Below, piece after piece: positions 28,498 to 36,440 of a stretch of 64,000 bases of DNA. Position 1 is the first letter of the stretch. Each line of letters starts with the position of its first letter. A program made the position numbers and the translations under genes. The DNA comes from Cereibacter ovatus (lineage in GTDB: Bacteria; Pseudomonadota; Alphaproteobacteria; Rhodobacterales; Rhodobacteraceae): NCBI RefSeq assembly GCF_900207575.1, contig NZ_OAOQ01000007.1, positions 1-64,000 of the forward strand, in the 5' to 3' direction. The notes beneath the pieces were generated by a model. It ran no database searches, was not told where the DNA came from, and saw only the letters and a list, made by a program, of their open reading frames with translations.

Positions 28498-29055
28498 ATG
28501 GCAGAAGACAGGTTTCCCGGCTGGCACGGCACGACCATCCTTGCCGTGCGCCGCGGCGGCGAGGTCGTGGTGGCGGGCGACGGACAGGTGAGCCTTGGCC
28601 AGACGGTCATCAAGGGCACGGCGCGCAAGGTCCGCCGGCTGAACCCCGGCGGACGCGAGGTGGTGGCAGGCTTTGCCGGATCGACCGCCGATGCCTTCAC
28701 GCTGCTGGAACGGCTGGAAAAGAAGCTGGAAGCCAGCCCCGGCCAACTGGCCCGCGCCTGCGTGGAACTGGCCAAGGACTGGCGCATGGACAAATACCTG
28801 CGCAACCTTGAAGCCATGCTGATCGTGACCGACGGCGAGACGCTGCTGGTCATCACCGGCGCGGGCGACGTGCTCGAGCCGGAACATGACATCGCGGCCA
28901 TCGGCTCGGGCGGGAATTTTGCGCTGGCCGCGGCGCGCGGGCTGATGGCGACCGACCTGCCCGCCGAGGAGATCGCCCGCCGCGCCATGGCGATCGCGGC
29001 CGATATCTGCGTCTACACCAACGGCAACCTGACCGTGGAACAGATTTCAAAATGA
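28498..29055 (+). CDS. hslV: ATP-dependent protease peptidase subunit HslV
   Basis: HslV (ClpQ) is the proteasome-like peptidase core of the HslUV protease. The 185-residue protein carries the nucleophile threonine in [12 protein letters not shown] (Thr12) after a short N-terminal extension of the kind seen in Alphaproteobacteria, then [15 protein letters not shown] and [16 protein letters not shown]. The extension must be removed to expose the threonine. Its stop overlaps the next, foreign gene by ATGA, the position where hslU would be expected to start. Confidence 0.96.
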   Translation: MAEDRFPGWHGTTILAVRRGGEVVVAGDGQVSLGQTVIKGTARKVRRLNPGGREVVAGFAGSTADAFTLLERLEKKLEASPGQLARACVELAKDWRMDKYLRNLEAMLIVTDGETLLVITGAGDVLEPEHDIAAIGSGGNFALAAARGLMATDLPAEEIARRAMAIAADICVYTNGNLTVEQISK

Positions 29056-29056
29056 C
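29050..29056 (+). repeat. 7-base direct repeat, left copy, flanking the hslVU insert
   Basis: AAATGAC spans the hslV stop and the insert start. The same seven bases recur at 29385-29391 across the insert stop and hslU start. The spacing of 335 bases equals the insert, so the pair may be the trace of the insertion event. Chance cannot be excluded because both copies contain the functional ATGA. Confidence 0.5.
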
Positions 29057-29390
29057 GCTACTTCAGGTTGTTACTGCCGTTTTTGGAGGCTCTTTCTTCG
29101 GCTCCTTTCTGGCTCCGCTCCTCTTGGAGGTTTTGCGCAAACGTGCCAACGAACGGGAGTGGGTGAAGCCTCGATTGCAGCTTCTTCGTGCCATGTTCTT
29201 ACGCGTTGAAGCGCCCGTTATTTCTCTCTTTGATCTAGCACGCTGCTGCGGTTGCCACGAAGACAAAACTAGGGAGTTACTCGTGAAATTGGGAGCCACG
29301 GGGACCACTATGAGTGATGGACAAGAGGGATGGTGTCTCGACACCAAACGCTGGATCTTTAACTCAACTGACATGGACAAGCTTAAATGA
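29052..29390 (+). CDS. Unknown small membrane-anchored protein inserted between hslV and hslU
   Basis: The 112-residue protein has an N-terminal hydrophobic segment (about 3-27), a basic stretch [18 protein letters not shown], and then a compact domain. That domain reads [43 protein letters not shown], which looks like a small winged-helix: helix, turn, helix with LLVKLGA, then a beta wing. It contains four cysteines, two of them adjacent. Base use is visibly poorer in G+C (roughly half) than hslV and hslU, and codons such as TTT, CTT and TTA are common, so it is probably acquired. Both ends are ATGA overlaps. I recognise no named family; similar short accessory proteins may exist. Function unknown. 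Confidence 0.7.
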   Translation: MTLLQVVTAVFGGSFFGSFLAPLLLEVLRKRANEREWVKPRLQLLRAMFLRVEAPVISLFDLARCCGCHEDKTRELLVKLGATGTTMSDGQEGWCLDTKRWIFNSTDMDKLK

Positions 29391-29391
29391 C
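29385..29391 (+). repeat. 7-base direct repeat, right copy, flanking the hslVU insert
   Basis: Second AAATGAC, 335 bases from the first, covering the insert stop and hslU start codons. Confidence 0.5.
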
Positions 29392-30688
29392 CGACCTGAC
29401 CCCGCGCGAGATCGTATCAGAGCTTGACCGCTTCATCATCGGCCAGAAGGACGCCAAGCGCGCCGTGGCCGTGGCGCTGCGCAACCGCTGGCGCCGGAAG
29501 CAACTGGCCGATGACATCCGCGACGAAGTCTATCCCAAGAACATCCTGATGATCGGCCCCACCGGCGTCGGCAAGACCGAGATTTCGCGCCGGCTGGCCA
29601 AGCTGGCCCGCGCGCCGTTCCTGAAGATCGAGGCGACCAAGTTCACCGAAGTCGGCTATGTCGGCCGCGATGTCGACAGCATCATTCGCGATCTGGTCGA
29701 TGCCGCCATCGTGGAAACCCGCGCCCGCATGCGCGAGGATGTGAAGGCCCGCGCCGCCCGTGCCGCCGAGGATCGCGTGATCGAGGCGATTGCCGGGCGC
29801 GACGCCCGCGACCAGACCCGCGAGATGTTCCGCGGAAAGCTGAAACGCGGAGAACTGGACGCCACTGTGATCGAGATCGAGGTGGCCGACACCTCGAACC
29901 CGATGCAGATGCTTGATCCCTCCGGACAGGGCCAGATGGGCATGATGAATCTGGGCGAAATCTTTGGCAAGGCCTTTGGCGGGCGCACCACGCGGCGCAA
30001 GATGACGGTGGCCGAAAGCCACGACATCCTGATGAACGAAGAAGCCGACAAGCTGCTGGACGACGAGGTGGTGAAGGCCGCGGCACTGGAGGCGGTGCAG
30101 GAAAACGGCATCGTCTTCATCGACGAGATCGACAAGGTCTGCGCACGGTCGGACATGCGCGGCGCCGATGTGTCCCGCGAGGGCGTTCAGCGCGACCTGC
30201 TGCCGCTGATCGAGGGCACGACGGTCTCGACCAAATACGGCCCGGTCAAGACCGACCACATCCTGTTCATCGCCAGCGGCGCGTTCCATATCGCCAAACC
30301 CTCGGATCTGTTGCCGGAATTGCAGGGCCGCCTGCCGATCCGGGTCGAATTGCGCGCCCTGACCGAAGAAGATTTCGTCCGCATCCTGTCCGAAACCGAC
30401 AACGCGCTGACCCGGCAGTATGTCGCGCTGATGGGGACCGAGAAGGTTCAGGTCACCTTCACCCCCGACGGGATCGCGGCGCTGGCCGGGATCGCGGCCG
30501 AGGTCAACCGCGCGGTCGAAAATATCGGCGCACGCCGGCTTTATACCGTGATGGAGCGGGTGTTCGAGGAGCTGTCGTTCCACGCCCCCGACCGCTCGGG
30601 CGAGGCGGTGACGGTGGACGCGGCCTATGTCGAGAAGAATCTGGGCGAGTTGGCACGCTCGACCGATCTCAGCCGCTACGTCCTGTAG
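29387..30688 (+). CDS. hslU: ATP-dependent protease ATPase subunit HslU
   Basis: HslU (ClpY) is the AAA+ unfoldase that feeds HslV. The 433-residue protein starts [17 protein letters not shown] and has Walker A GPTGVGKT at 57-64, the pore motif GYVGRD, an inserted I-domain (about 110-230), Walker B IVFIDEID, and the C-terminal SRYVL that docks into HslV. All parts look intact. It would normally start right at the hslV stop; here the foreign gene intervenes but keeps the coupling overlap. Confidence 0.96.
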   Translation: MTDLTPREIVSELDRFIIGQKDAKRAVAVALRNRWRRKQLADDIRDEVYPKNILMIGPTGVGKTEISRRLAKLARAPFLKIEATKFTEVGYVGRDVDSIIRDLVDAAIVETRARMREDVKARAARAAEDRVIEAIAGRDARDQTREMFRGKLKRGELDATVIEIEVADTSNPMQMLDPSGQGQMGMMNLGEIFGKAFGGRTTRRKMTVAESHDILMNEEADKLLDDEVVKAAALEAVQENGIVFIDEIDKVCARSDMRGADVSREGVQRDLLPLIEGTTVSTKYGPVKTDHILFIASGAFHIAKPSDLLPELQGRLPIRVELRALTEEDFVRILSETDNALTRQYVALMGTEKVQVTFTPDGIAALAGIAAEVNRAVENIGARRLYTVMERVFEELSFHAPDRSGEAVTVDAAYVEKNLGELARSTDLSRYVL

Positions 30689-30881
30689 CGGCTGCCGGCC
30701 GCGGGGGGCGGGACACGCGGGCCGATGGTCCTGTCACGCTGCCGCGCCCCGGGCTGCACGCGCAGCGATTCGGTGGCCGGGATAGAGAGAGCCGGGAAAA
30801 GAGATACCCGTCACAGGCCCGGGCGTTGCCGGACAAGGCAAGGCGCCGCCCCGCCACCTCTTGCGGCCTGAAAACGCGAAA

Positions 30882-30902
30882 GGCCCGCGCATCGCGCGGG
30901 CC
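30882..30902 (-). terminator. Terminator of the small membrane protein gene
   Basis: A 9-bp stem GGCCCGCGC / GCGCGGGCC with a 3-base loop lies 18 bases past the small gene. On the minus strand it is followed by TTTCGCGTTTTC. It may also stop hslU transcription from the other side. Confidence 0.75.
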
Positions 30903-30919
30903 TTCGGGATCGGTCAGGA

Positions 30920-31081
30920 TCAGTCGTTGTTCGGCGTGGCGGCGAAGAAGGCCGCGACGAGGCCACCCACGACAAGGCCGACAAACCAGTGGCCGCCGGC
31001 AAAAGCGAACATGATGCCGACGCCGACGAAGATGACGGCCGCCATCATCAGGCGGAATGCGAGTTCAGAGACTTCGGGCAC
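30920..31081 (-). CDS. Conserved-looking 53-residue membrane protein
   Basis: The protein starts at a GTG (31079-31081) after a very good AAGGAGG with a five-base spacer. It is almost entirely two membrane helices ([20 protein letters not shown] and [17 protein letters not shown]) ending TPNND. No function can be proposed. The ribosome-binding site, codon use and dedicated terminator support a real gene. Confidence 0.65.
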   Translation of the reverse strand: MPEVSELAFRLMMAAVIFVGVGIMFAFAGGHWFVGLVVGGLVAAFFAATPNND

Positions 31082-31474
31082 GTTTGCCTCCTTGATGCAG
31101 AGCTGCGCTGACACCCACCGTTGCCGCCCCGCGGGCCGTGCGTCAAGCCACGCGGCGCGCCTTATCGCCATGGGCGACATCACGCCGCCCCCTCTGGGGC
31201 TGTGATGGCTGCCGTTCGGCCCCTGCCGGGGGCGAATGGCGGTCTTTGCGCCGCAAGGGCGGGGACCGGCCGGGCCGATCCCGCGGGCGACGGAATCAGG
31301 TCGCAGGCGCGACTTCGCCCCGCCGGGGCGCGCAGAGCCTGCCCGTGCCAGCGACCGCATCCGCGCGATGCACACATATTCGTGGGGAACCAAAGCCCGC
31401 ACTTGCGCGTGACCGCCAGATTGCACCGTCTGCCGCAGGTCTCATACGGTCCCACGCCCAGCAAGCCGATATCC
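31082..31474. other. Intergenic stretch, no gene seen
   Basis: The stretch lies upstream of the small membrane protein gene and of the trehalose pseudogenes. It must hold the promoter of the former. No recognisable protein or RNA was found; several frames stay open only through GC content. Confidence 0.4.
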
Positions 31475-31829
31475 ATGACGGCACCAGCGCCTTGCGCCGC
31501 GCGAAAGTTCCGACGACCGGGCGCTGTTTCTGGATATCGACGGGACGTTGGTGGACATCGCGGACGGCCCCCCGCACGAGGCGCAGCTGGAACCGGGCCT
31601 GCCCGACCGGCTTCGCGCGCGGGCCACGCGGCTGGGCGGCGCGATCTGGTGGCGGAGCTTGCGGCATGACCCGGCTGGTGTCAGACTGGATATCCACTGC
31701 CGGATGAGACTGGCACCCTGCCGGGCGGCGGGCCTGCGGTCGCAGTCCATGCCGCGCTACGCGAGAAGGGCGGGATCTGGATGGGCTGGTCTGGACGCTC
31801 GACCGGCGATGCCGCACCCCAGGGACTGA
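31475..31829 (+). pseudogene. otsB: Decayed trehalose-6-phosphate phosphatase gene
   Basis: After an in-frame start (MTAPAPCAARKFRR) a frameshift near 31520 leads into DDRALFLDIDGTLVDIADGP and ...LPDRLRARATRLGGA. This is the HAD catalytic motif and first helix of OtsB. The rest of the phosphatase (normally about 230 residues) is missing or scrambled before 31829. It lies directly before otsA remnants in the usual otsBA order. Confidence 0.75.
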
Positions 31830-31865
31830 CCATGATGGATCAGGACAGGATCAGCCATGCGCTGA

Positions 31866-32472
31866 CCGATCTTCACAGGCCGATCTGGATGAATGTTATA
31901 GCGGCCTTGCCTACCGGGTGCTGTGGCCGGTCTTTCATTGCCGGCTGGATCTGGCGGAATATGACCGGCAGGAAATGGCGGCTATTTCCGGGGAAACCGG
32001 CTGTTTGCCGACCGGCCGGGTCTGATGCTGAAGCCCGACGACGTGATCCGGGTGGATGACGATCACCTGATCCCGCTGGCCGTGGACTTTCGCCGCCGCG
32101 GGTGCGGAACCGGATCGGCTTTGTCCTGCATCTCTCATGGCCGCCCGTCGATATCCTGACAGCGATTCCGGTCTATGAGACCATCATGCGCGGGTTGGCC
32201 GACCACGGCCTTGTGGTGAAGACGGATATCGCCTCGCAGATCCCGGGGTTCGGTGCTGTCGCGCGAGCTGGGTGGGGCGGCGCTTGTCAACCCCTGCGAC
32301 ACCGGGCAGACCGCCCATGCCGTCGGCCGTGCACTTGGCCATGCCGCTGGACGAGCGGCTGGCCCAGTGGGACGGGATGATGACGCATCTGCGCCGCCAT
32401 GACGTCGGCGGGTGGTGCCCGACGTTCCTTGACCGGCGGCACGAGGCACCGGAAGAGCGCGCCGCAGGCTGA
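31866..32472 (+). pseudogene. otsA: Decayed trehalose-6-phosphate synthase gene
   Basis: Fragments in different frames line up with OtsA: ADLDECYSGLAYRVLWPVFHCRLDLAEYDRQ, then NRLFADRPGLMLKPDDVI..DDDHLIPLAVDFRRRG, then NRIGFVLHLSWPPVDILTAIPVYETIMRGLAD. At the C-terminus come ALVNPCDTGQTAHAV and AMPLDERLAQWDGMMTHLRRHDVGGW. Frameshifts sit near 31975 and 32100. The N-terminal 100 or so residues and a large middle part are deleted. The key HDYHLIP has become DDDHLIP, so the gene cannot work. Confidence 0.85.
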
Positions 32473-32514
32473 GGGGGCGCGGTCAGGGTGCGGGCCGGGT
32501 GGGAGGCGGAGAAG

Positions 32515-32562
32515 GCCGGGGGCGCTGCCCCCGGACCCCCGGGATATTTGGGCCAGAATGAA
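32515..32562. repeat. Dispersed GGGATATTTGGGCCAGA repeat, copy 1
   Basis: A GC hairpin (GCCGGGGGC / GCCCCCGG) is followed by ACCCCCGGGATATTTGGGCC and AGAATGAA. A second copy with few changes is at 57054-57105. Elements of this type are scattered between genes in Rhodobacteraceae genomes. Confidence 0.75.
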
Positions 32563-32571
32563 GGAGACGGT

Positions 32572-32586
32572 GGGGGCGTGGCCCCC
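32572..32586 (-). terminator. Hairpin downstream of purU
   Basis: GGGGGC, a 3-base loop and GCCCCC lie 18 bases past the purU stop, immediately before the dispersed repeat. There is no T tract. Confidence 0.45.
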
Positions 32587-32603
32587 GTGCCGTCAGGGGC
32601 GGG

Positions 32604-33488
32604 TCAGCCCATCCGTTCCGAGGCATGGGCACCGGGCGAGGCCGGGAAGACCACGGTCTTGTTGCCGTTCAGGAACACGCGGTGGTGGATATGGGCGTGG
32701 ATCGCGCGGGCCAGCACCGAGGCTTCGACGTCACGGCCGAGGCTGACGTAATCCTCGGGGCTTTGGGCATGGGTGACGCGGATCGTATCCTGTTCGATGA
32801 TCGGGCCTTCGTCGAGGTCGGCCGTGACGTAATGCGCCGTGGCGCCGATCAGTTTCACGCCGCGCTGGTAGGCCTGCTTGTAGGGGTTGGCGCCCTTGAA
32901 CGAGGGCAGGAACGAGTGGTGGATGTTGATGATCCGGCCCGACATCTTCGCGCAGAACGCATCCGACAGCACCTGCATGTAGCGGGCGAGCACGACGAGT
33001 TCGGCGCCGGTCTCGTCGATCAGTTCCATCAGGCGGGCTTCGGCCTGCGGTTTGTTTTCCTTGGTGACCTTGACGTGGAAGAACGGGATGTCGTGGTTCA
33101 CCACCACTTTCTGATAGGTCAGGTGGTTCGAGACCACCCCCGCGATCTCGATCGGCAGGGCGCCGATGCGCCAGCGGTAAAGCAGGTCGTTCAGGCAATG
33201 GCCGAAGTTCGACACCATCAGCAGCACCTTGATCTTCTGCGCGGTGTCGAAGATCTGCCAGTCGGCTTCCAGCGTGTCGGCGATGGGGGTGAAGGCCCGG
33301 TTCAGCGCATCCAGTGTGGCGCCGGTCTCGGACTTGAAGCCCACGCGCATGAAGAACTTTCCGGTTTCCAGATCGTCGAACTGCGCCGAGTCGGTGATGT
33401 TGCAGCCGTTGTCTGCCAGAAAGTTGGCGATGGCGGCGACGATGCCCCGGCGGGTCGGGCAGGTGACGGTGAGGACGAACTGCGGCAT
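32604..33488 (-). CDS. purU: Formyltetrahydrofolate deformylase
   Basis: PurU hydrolyses 10-formyl-THF to THF and formate, balancing the one-carbon pool. The 294-residue protein has an N-terminal ACT domain (VLTVTCPTRRGIVAAIANFL, then NITDSAQFDD) and a formyl-transferase-like C-terminal domain with VSNHLTY, VVLARYMQVLS and INIHHSFLPSFKGANPY. The start is the ATG at 33486-33488 after GAGGGAG. It lies next to tpa, and a demethylation module that would load THF lies about 6 kb on. Confidence 0.95.
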   Translation of the reverse strand: MPQFVLTVTCPTRRGIVAAIANFLADNGCNITDSAQFDDLETGKFFMRVGFKSETGATLDALNRAFTPIADTLEADWQIFDTAQKIKVLLMVSNFGHCLNDLLYRWRIGALPIEIAGVVSNHLTYQKVVVNHDIPFFHVKVTKENKPQAEARLMELIDETGAELVVLARYMQVLSDAFCAKMSGRIINIHHSFLPSFKGANPYKQAYQRGVKLIGATAHYVTADLDEGPIIEQDTIRVTHAQSPEDYVSLGRDVEASVLARAIHAHIHHRVFLNGNKTVVFPASPGAHASERMG

Positions 33489-33619
33489 GGGCTCCCTCGG
33501 GTTGGTCTTGTGGAACCGGGCTATAGCGCCTGCGGCACGACGGCACATCACAAAGCGACAGGGGAGGGCGCAATTCTGACATCGCGTCGCAGGCAGGCCG
33601 GGGCGGCCGGACAGACAAA

Positions 33620-33643
33620 GGGCCCGCACCGGGGTGCGGACCC
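33620..33643 (-). terminator. Terminator of tpa
   Basis: An 11-bp stem with one mismatch (GGGCCCGCACC / GGTGCGGACCC) lies 22 bases past the tpa stop and is followed on the minus strand by TTTGTC. Confidence 0.65.
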
Positions 33644-33665
33644 ATCGCGTTCGGGGTGGCCGGGA

Positions 33666-35045
33666 TCAGCCGAAGACGCGGGTCAGCGCGCCGTCGATGG
33701 CATCGGTGATCTGGTCGATGTCATCGGGGCGCGCGATCAGCGCCGGCGAGAGGCAGAGCGTGTTGTTGAAACCGGGGATCGAGCGGTTCGTCATGCCGAT
33801 GATGACGCCCTGGGCCATCACATCGGCCACCACGGCGGCCACGCGCTTTTCGTCGGCGGGTTCTTTCGTCGTGCGGTCGGCCACCAGTTCGGCACCGCAG
33901 AACAGGCCCTTGCCGCGCACGTCACCGATCACGGGGTGTTTCTCTTGCAGGGCGCGCAGGTTGTCCAGCACGCGGGCGCCCATCTTCAGCGTGTTGTCGA
34001 GCAGCCCCTCGTTTTCGATGATGCGCATGTTTTCCAGCGCCGCCACCGGCCCCGCGGTGCAGCCGCCAAAGGTCGAGATGTCGCGGAAATAGCTGAGCGG
34101 ATCGTCGGGGGCGTCCTTGAACATCTCGAACACCGCTTCGGTGGTCACGGTGCAGGAAATCGCCGCATAGCCCGAGGCCACGCCCTTGGCCATGGTCACG
34201 AAATCGGGCTGCACGCCAAAATTCTGATAGCCAAACCAGGTGCCGGTGCGGCCAAGGCCGCAGACCACCTCGTCGATGTGCAGAAGGATGTCGTATTTGC
34301 GGCAGATCTCCTGGACGCGGGCCCAGTAGCCTTCGGGCGGAACGATCACGCCGCCGCCGGCGGTCACGGGTTCAAGGCACAGCGCACCGATCGTATCGGG
34401 GCCTTCGCGCAGGATCACGTCTTCGATCGCATCGGCGGCGCGCTCGCCGTAATTGGCCACGTCCCACTGCTTGCGGTATTCCAGGCAGTGCGGGACCATC
34501 ACGAAGCCCGGCGTCAGCGGCCCGTATTGCTCGGCCCGCTGCGGCTGCCCAGAGGTTGCAAGCGCGGTGATCGTGGTGCCGTGGTAGTCGCGTTCGCGGA
34601 ACAGGATCTTGCCCTTGCGCCCGCCGTGGTGCCGGTGCGAGATCTGCCGCACCATCTTGAAGACTTTCTCGTTCGCCTCTGACCCCGAATTGGAATAGTA
34701 GACCCGCGACAGCCCCGGCATCTTTGAAATCAACCGCTTCGAGAACAGCGACGCCGGGATCGAGCCCGCCGAATGGGCGAAATAGTTCATCTTGATCAGT
34801 TGATCGCGCACCGCATTGGCGATGCTTTCGCGGCCGTAGCCCACGTTGACCGTCCAGACCCCGCCCGACACCGCGTCAAGATATTCCTTGCCCGCCGCAT
34901 CCCAGACCCGCATCCCGCGCCCCTCGACGATGATGCGGGGGTCGACCGTCTCATATTGCTTGTGCTGGCTCAGGTGGTGCCACATATGCGCGCGGTCGGC
35001 TTCGATGACCTCGGTCAGGTCGTTCGTCTGCGCCAGGCCTTCCAT
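33666..35045 (-). CDS. tpa: Taurine-pyruvate aminotransferase
   Basis: Tpa converts taurine and pyruvate to sulfoacetaldehyde and alanine. The 459-residue class III aminotransferase has the PLP lysine in TMAKGVASGYAA, SNSGSEANEKVFKMVRQ, DYHGTTITAL and HIDEVVCGLGRTG. The sequence from NDLTEVIEADRAHMWHHL through GVWTVNVGYGRESIA matches the Rhodobacteraceae Tpa pattern as I recall it. The downstream enzyme Xsc and the regulator TauR are not next to it, so a related omega-transaminase role remains possible. Confidence 0.8.
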   Translation of the reverse strand: MEGLAQTNDLTEVIEADRAHMWHHLSQHKQYETVDPRIIVEGRGMRVWDAAGKEYLDAVSGGVWTVNVGYGRESIANAVRDQLIKMNYFAHSAGSIPASLFSKRLISKMPGLSRVYYSNSGSEANEKVFKMVRQISHRHHGGRKGKILFRERDYHGTTITALATSGQPQRAEQYGPLTPGFVMVPHCLEYRKQWDVANYGERAADAIEDVILREGPDTIGALCLEPVTAGGGVIVPPEGYWARVQEICRKYDILLHIDEVVCGLGRTGTWFGYQNFGVQPDFVTMAKGVASGYAAISCTVTTEAVFEMFKDAPDDPLSYFRDISTFGGCTAGPVAALENMRIIENEGLLDNTLKMGARVLDNLRALQEKHPVIGDVRGKGLFCGAELVADRTTKEPADEKRVAAVVADVMAQGVIIGMTNRSIPGFNNTLCLSPALIARPDDIDQITDAIDGALTRVFG

Positions 35046-35076
35046 GATCGTTCGCTCCCCGTGATCTTGTGTTGTT

Positions 35077-35088
35077 GACCGTTCGGTC
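35077..35088. promoter_or_regulatory. Palindromic operator-like site before tpa
   Basis: GACCGTTCGGTC is a perfect 12-base palindrome 32 bases upstream of the tpa start. Such GACCG-NN-CGGTC sites are typical targets of TetR-like dimers. No matching regulator gene is adjacent. Confidence 0.45.
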
Positions 35089-35178
35089 CAGTTTGAGACC
35101 CGTTCCGGGGGAAAGGCAACAGGTCCGGGGTATCATTTCGCGCTTCGTGAACCACCGCCACTGGCGCAGAAACGAAAA

Positions 35179-35204
35179 ACCCGGCAAGCCAGAGGCTGCC
35201 GGGT
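35179..35204 (-). terminator. Terminator of the outer-membrane protein gene
   Basis: ACCCGGC...AGCC pairs with GGCT...GCCGGGT around a 3-base loop. On the minus strand it runs into GTTTTTCGTT. It lies about 30 bases past the stop and is a strong intrinsic terminator. Confidence 0.85.
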
Positions 35205-35232
35205 GTTCCGAACGGAAGGCTGCGCGGCCTTC

Positions 35233-36138
35233 TTAGTAAGCCGACATCATGCTGGTGCTCATCGCGCTGTGGCGCGGGTTCAGCACCGAATCCGCCACGC
35301 TGTTCATCGGCACGGCAAAGCCACGGCTGCCCAGCGGGATGCTGAGGCCAAGGCGGACGCTGGTCTCGTCGCCCTCAAGCCCGGAAACTTCGGTCTCGGA
35401 CCGTGCGACTTCCAGCGACACCGAAGCATTGGCGCGGCTGACCGCGGACAGGTCATAGCTGACGCCAAGACCCAGCGTGGTCACATCCAATTCCAGCTCA
35501 TCCAGCGAAATATCGCTGAGACCGCCAAACAGGGTCCATGAAGGGGCGACGGCATAAGACCCGGCAATGCCGGCGAAATCGTAGTTCAGTTCGCGGCCGT
35601 TGCTGGAAATCTCGGTCCGAAGCGCGCTGGCGCCCACGGTATAGCCCTCTGCACCGGTGTAGCGGAAGGTCACGCCATAATCCTGCACATCCCCCCCGTT
35701 CGGCAATGCGGGATCGGTGTCGCTTTCGCCATAAAAGCCGCCGAGTGCGGCGCCCTCGGCTTCATAGCCCAGCATCAGGCCATAAGACGTCAGCGTCAGA
35801 TCGTCATCGACATCGGCACGTTCGACATAAAGGCCGGCCGAGGTGCCGTTGGCGAAGCCATAGGCGCCGTAAATCCCGACCACGCTTTGGTCCAGATCGT
35901 CGGCGGCGCCATCGATATCGACATTTGCGCCAGAGATGTCGGCGCCAAAGCGCAGGCCATTGCCAAGATCGACGCCAAAACGCCCGTCGAGGGTCAGGAT
36001 GTTGGCATCGGTGTCCGAGTCAGAGACATCGGTGTGGCCATAACCAAGCGTGACGCCGCCGCTGTATTCCTGTGCCGCAGCAACAACCGGGGAAAGGGCC
36101 ACAAGAGCCGAAGAAACAAGAAGAACTCGAACGCGCAT
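35233..36138 (-). CDS. Outer-membrane beta-barrel protein (porin-like)
   Basis: The 301-residue protein starts with a signal peptide (MRVRVLLVSSALVALSPVVAAAQ, cleavage after AAA or AAQ). The mature part is strongly acidic, with alternating strand patterns such as GGVTLGYGHTDVSDSDTD, RFGVDLGNGLRFGADISGA and LGLGVSYDLSAV. It looks like a barrel of about 12-16 strands. The final residues do not end in the usual aromatic, so export to the outer membrane is inferred from composition only. It is divergent from the WYL regulator, which may control it. Confidence 0.6.
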   Translation of the reverse strand: MRVRVLLVSSALVALSPVVAAAQEYSGGVTLGYGHTDVSDSDTDANILTLDGRFGVDLGNGLRFGADISGANVDIDGAADDLDQSVVGIYGAYGFANGTSAGLYVERADVDDDLTLTSYGLMLGYEAEGAALGGFYGESDTDPALPNGGDVQDYGVTFRYTGAEGYTVGASALRTEISSNGRELNYDFAGIAGSYAVAPSWTLFGGLSDISLDELELDVTTLGLGVSYDLSAVSRANASVSLEVARSETEVSGLEGDETSVRLGLSIPLGSRGFAVPMNSVADSVLNPRHSAMSTSMMSAY

Positions 36139-36440
36139 CTGCCGCCTGCCATCAGTGTTTTCGTTGGCCTGAGAAGTGGCCGCGCAAGACAGGGTCGTCA
36201 ATACTCTCGCCTCGGTAGAGACGCGGCTGTTGCGCGATAAACACGGCCGGTTGGATGCAGGTTTTCCGCCCCACTCCCGGCGGCGAAAAGACCGCCCTGC
36301 AAAGCGACCGGGTGCGACCTGCCGAAGTCCCCGTTACTGAAACGATCACTTCATCAAATGCTGCGGGGACGAATCTCCTCGACAGGCCGCATCCTCAGCA
36401 ATAGCCTTTGATGGTGTCAGTTCCTGTCAGGATGTGCGTC
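36139..36440. other. Divergent promoter region between barrel protein and WYL regulator
   Basis: About 300 bases with no gene. A direct repeat TGTCAG-TTCC-TGTCAG (36415-36430) sits immediately before the WYL start. This is the place for both promoters and for possible autoregulation. Confidence 0.45.
36415..36430 (+). promoter_or_regulatory. Direct repeat TGTCAG(N4)TGTCAG
   Basis: Two TGTCAG hexamers 10 bases apart (one helical turn) precede the WYL gene and overlap its ribosome-binding region. This layout suits a protein binding one DNA face, possibly the regulator itself. Confidence 0.35.
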
